13,084 nt of DNA from NIOZ-UU13 sp048635425 (lineage in GTDB: Bacteria; Planctomycetota; Phycisphaerae; Sedimentisphaerales; Anaerobacaceae), in contig JAIVYN010000096.1 in the NCBI GenBank assembly GCA_048635425.1, positions 1 to 13,084 on the forward strand. Reading direction: 5' to 3'. Below the pieces are notes generated by a model. It did no database searches and was not told where the DNA came from. It saw only the letters and a list, made by a program, of their open reading frames with translations. Positions 12,677 through 13,084 of this stretch are shown piece after piece. The first letter of the stretch is position 1. Each line of letters begins with the position of its first letter. The translations under genes were made by a program, and so were the position numbers.

Positions 12677-13084
12677 ATGAAACATTCTACAAAATCAAAA
12701 CTGGTCGTTCTGTGTGGTCTTGTGTTATTGCTGTCCGGCTGCACGGAGGTCGCAATCACCGGCAGAAGGCAGTTCAATCTCGTTCCCGACTCGATGATAA
12801 ATTCGATGGCTTTCCAATCCTACGGCGAATTTCTCACCCAAAACAAGCTCAGTAAAAATTACAGCCAAACGCAGATGGTCAAGCGTGTCGGCAGCAGAAT
12901 CCAAAAGGCAGTAGAACAGTATTGCACAAACAACAACATAGAAGACCGATTAACAGAATACCAATGGGAATTTAATCTCATCGAAAATGATTCGTTAAAT
13001 GCCTGGGCCATGCCGGGCGGAAAGGTGGTTGTCTATACCGGCCTGCTGAAAGTAACCCAGACGGAGGCTGGCTTGGCAACGGTC
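12677..13084 (+). CDS. M48-family metalloprotease lipoprotein, N-terminal part
   Basis: The frame opens at ATG 12677 and is still open at the right edge, giving 136 residues. A lipoprotein signal peptide ends in LLSGC, with the lipidated Cys22. The mature part contains VGSRIQKAV, EFNLIENDSLNAWAMPGGKVVVYTGLL (99-124) and QTEAGLATV. The NAWAMPGGKVxVYTGLL segment is the hallmark strand of M48 (Ste24/HtpX-like, LoiP/BepA group) zinc proteases, and the HExxH zinc site should follow within a few residues beyond the window. A strong Shine-Dalgarno (AAAGGGGGA, 12662-12670) lies 6 nt upstream. It is likely a membrane-attached periplasmic protease involved in envelope protein quality control. Confidence 0.88.
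   Translation, partial: MKHSTKSKLVVLCGLVLLLSGCTEVAITGRRQFNLVPDSMINSMAFQSYGEFLTQNKLSKNYSQTQMVKRVGSRIQKAVEQYCTNNNIEDRLTEYQWEFNLIENDSLNAWAMPGGKVVVYTGLLKVTQTEAGLATV

Overview
The window most likely comes from a Planctomycetota chromosome, probably a Phycisphaerae-like lineage. The support is a pseudopilin with the GFTLIELLVVIAI N-terminus and the H-X9-DG tail typical of that phylum, and an exported protein joining PD40 propeller repeats, a dockerin-like EF-hand pair and a LamG domain. The placement is inference from gene families, not a search.

Layout. 1-677: on the minus strand, the start of an unknown gene running off the left edge and an AT-rich GNAT acetyltransferase. 678-1226: no gene, but an orphan perfect-palindrome terminator and a mosaic of small repeats (an ATTGC-ended inverted repeat, a CCCCGCAC inverted repeat enclosing a 23-bp repeat, and six 7-bp tandem units). 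1227-3929: the pseudopilin and the PD40-dockerin-LamG protein, both minus, separated by a repeat-derived terminator hairpin and a good sigma70-type promoter. 4263-5762: a plus-strand PhoD-like phosphatase with its own promoter and a strong terminator shared with the convergent genes. 5872-7046: two divergent nucleotidyltransferase modules, one a 70-aa plus 149-aa overlapping pair (minus), the other an MNT-type nucleotidyltransferase followed by a broken HEPN partner (plus). 7205-12563: plus-strand housekeeping genes coaX (type III pantothenate kinase), a divergent MnmE-like GTPase, a DUF2442 protein and mutS. 12677 to the right edge: the N-terminal part of an M48-family lipoprotein protease.

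How it fits together. Pantothenate kinase starts CoA synthesis, the MnmE-like protein resembles a tRNA-modifying GTPase, and MutS starts mismatch repair; they look like neighbours rather than one pathway. The pseudopilin, PD40 protein, PhoD-like protein and M48 protein all carry export or membrane signals. The nucleotidyltransferase block is accessory and resembles toxin-antitoxin remnants.

The most notable observations are: a short dispersed repeat inserted in frame in the G domain of the MnmE-like protein, with a second copy in the 1-kb repeat cluster; that protein's degenerate N-terminal signature and missing C-terminal Cys motif; the paired nucleotidyltransferase modules with a decayed HEPN gene; nested small repeats, one serving as a terminator; and three genes whose -10 box lies only 6-8 nt before the ATG with no Shine-Dalgarno, suggesting leaderless transcripts. 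I found no clearly new multi-gene system.
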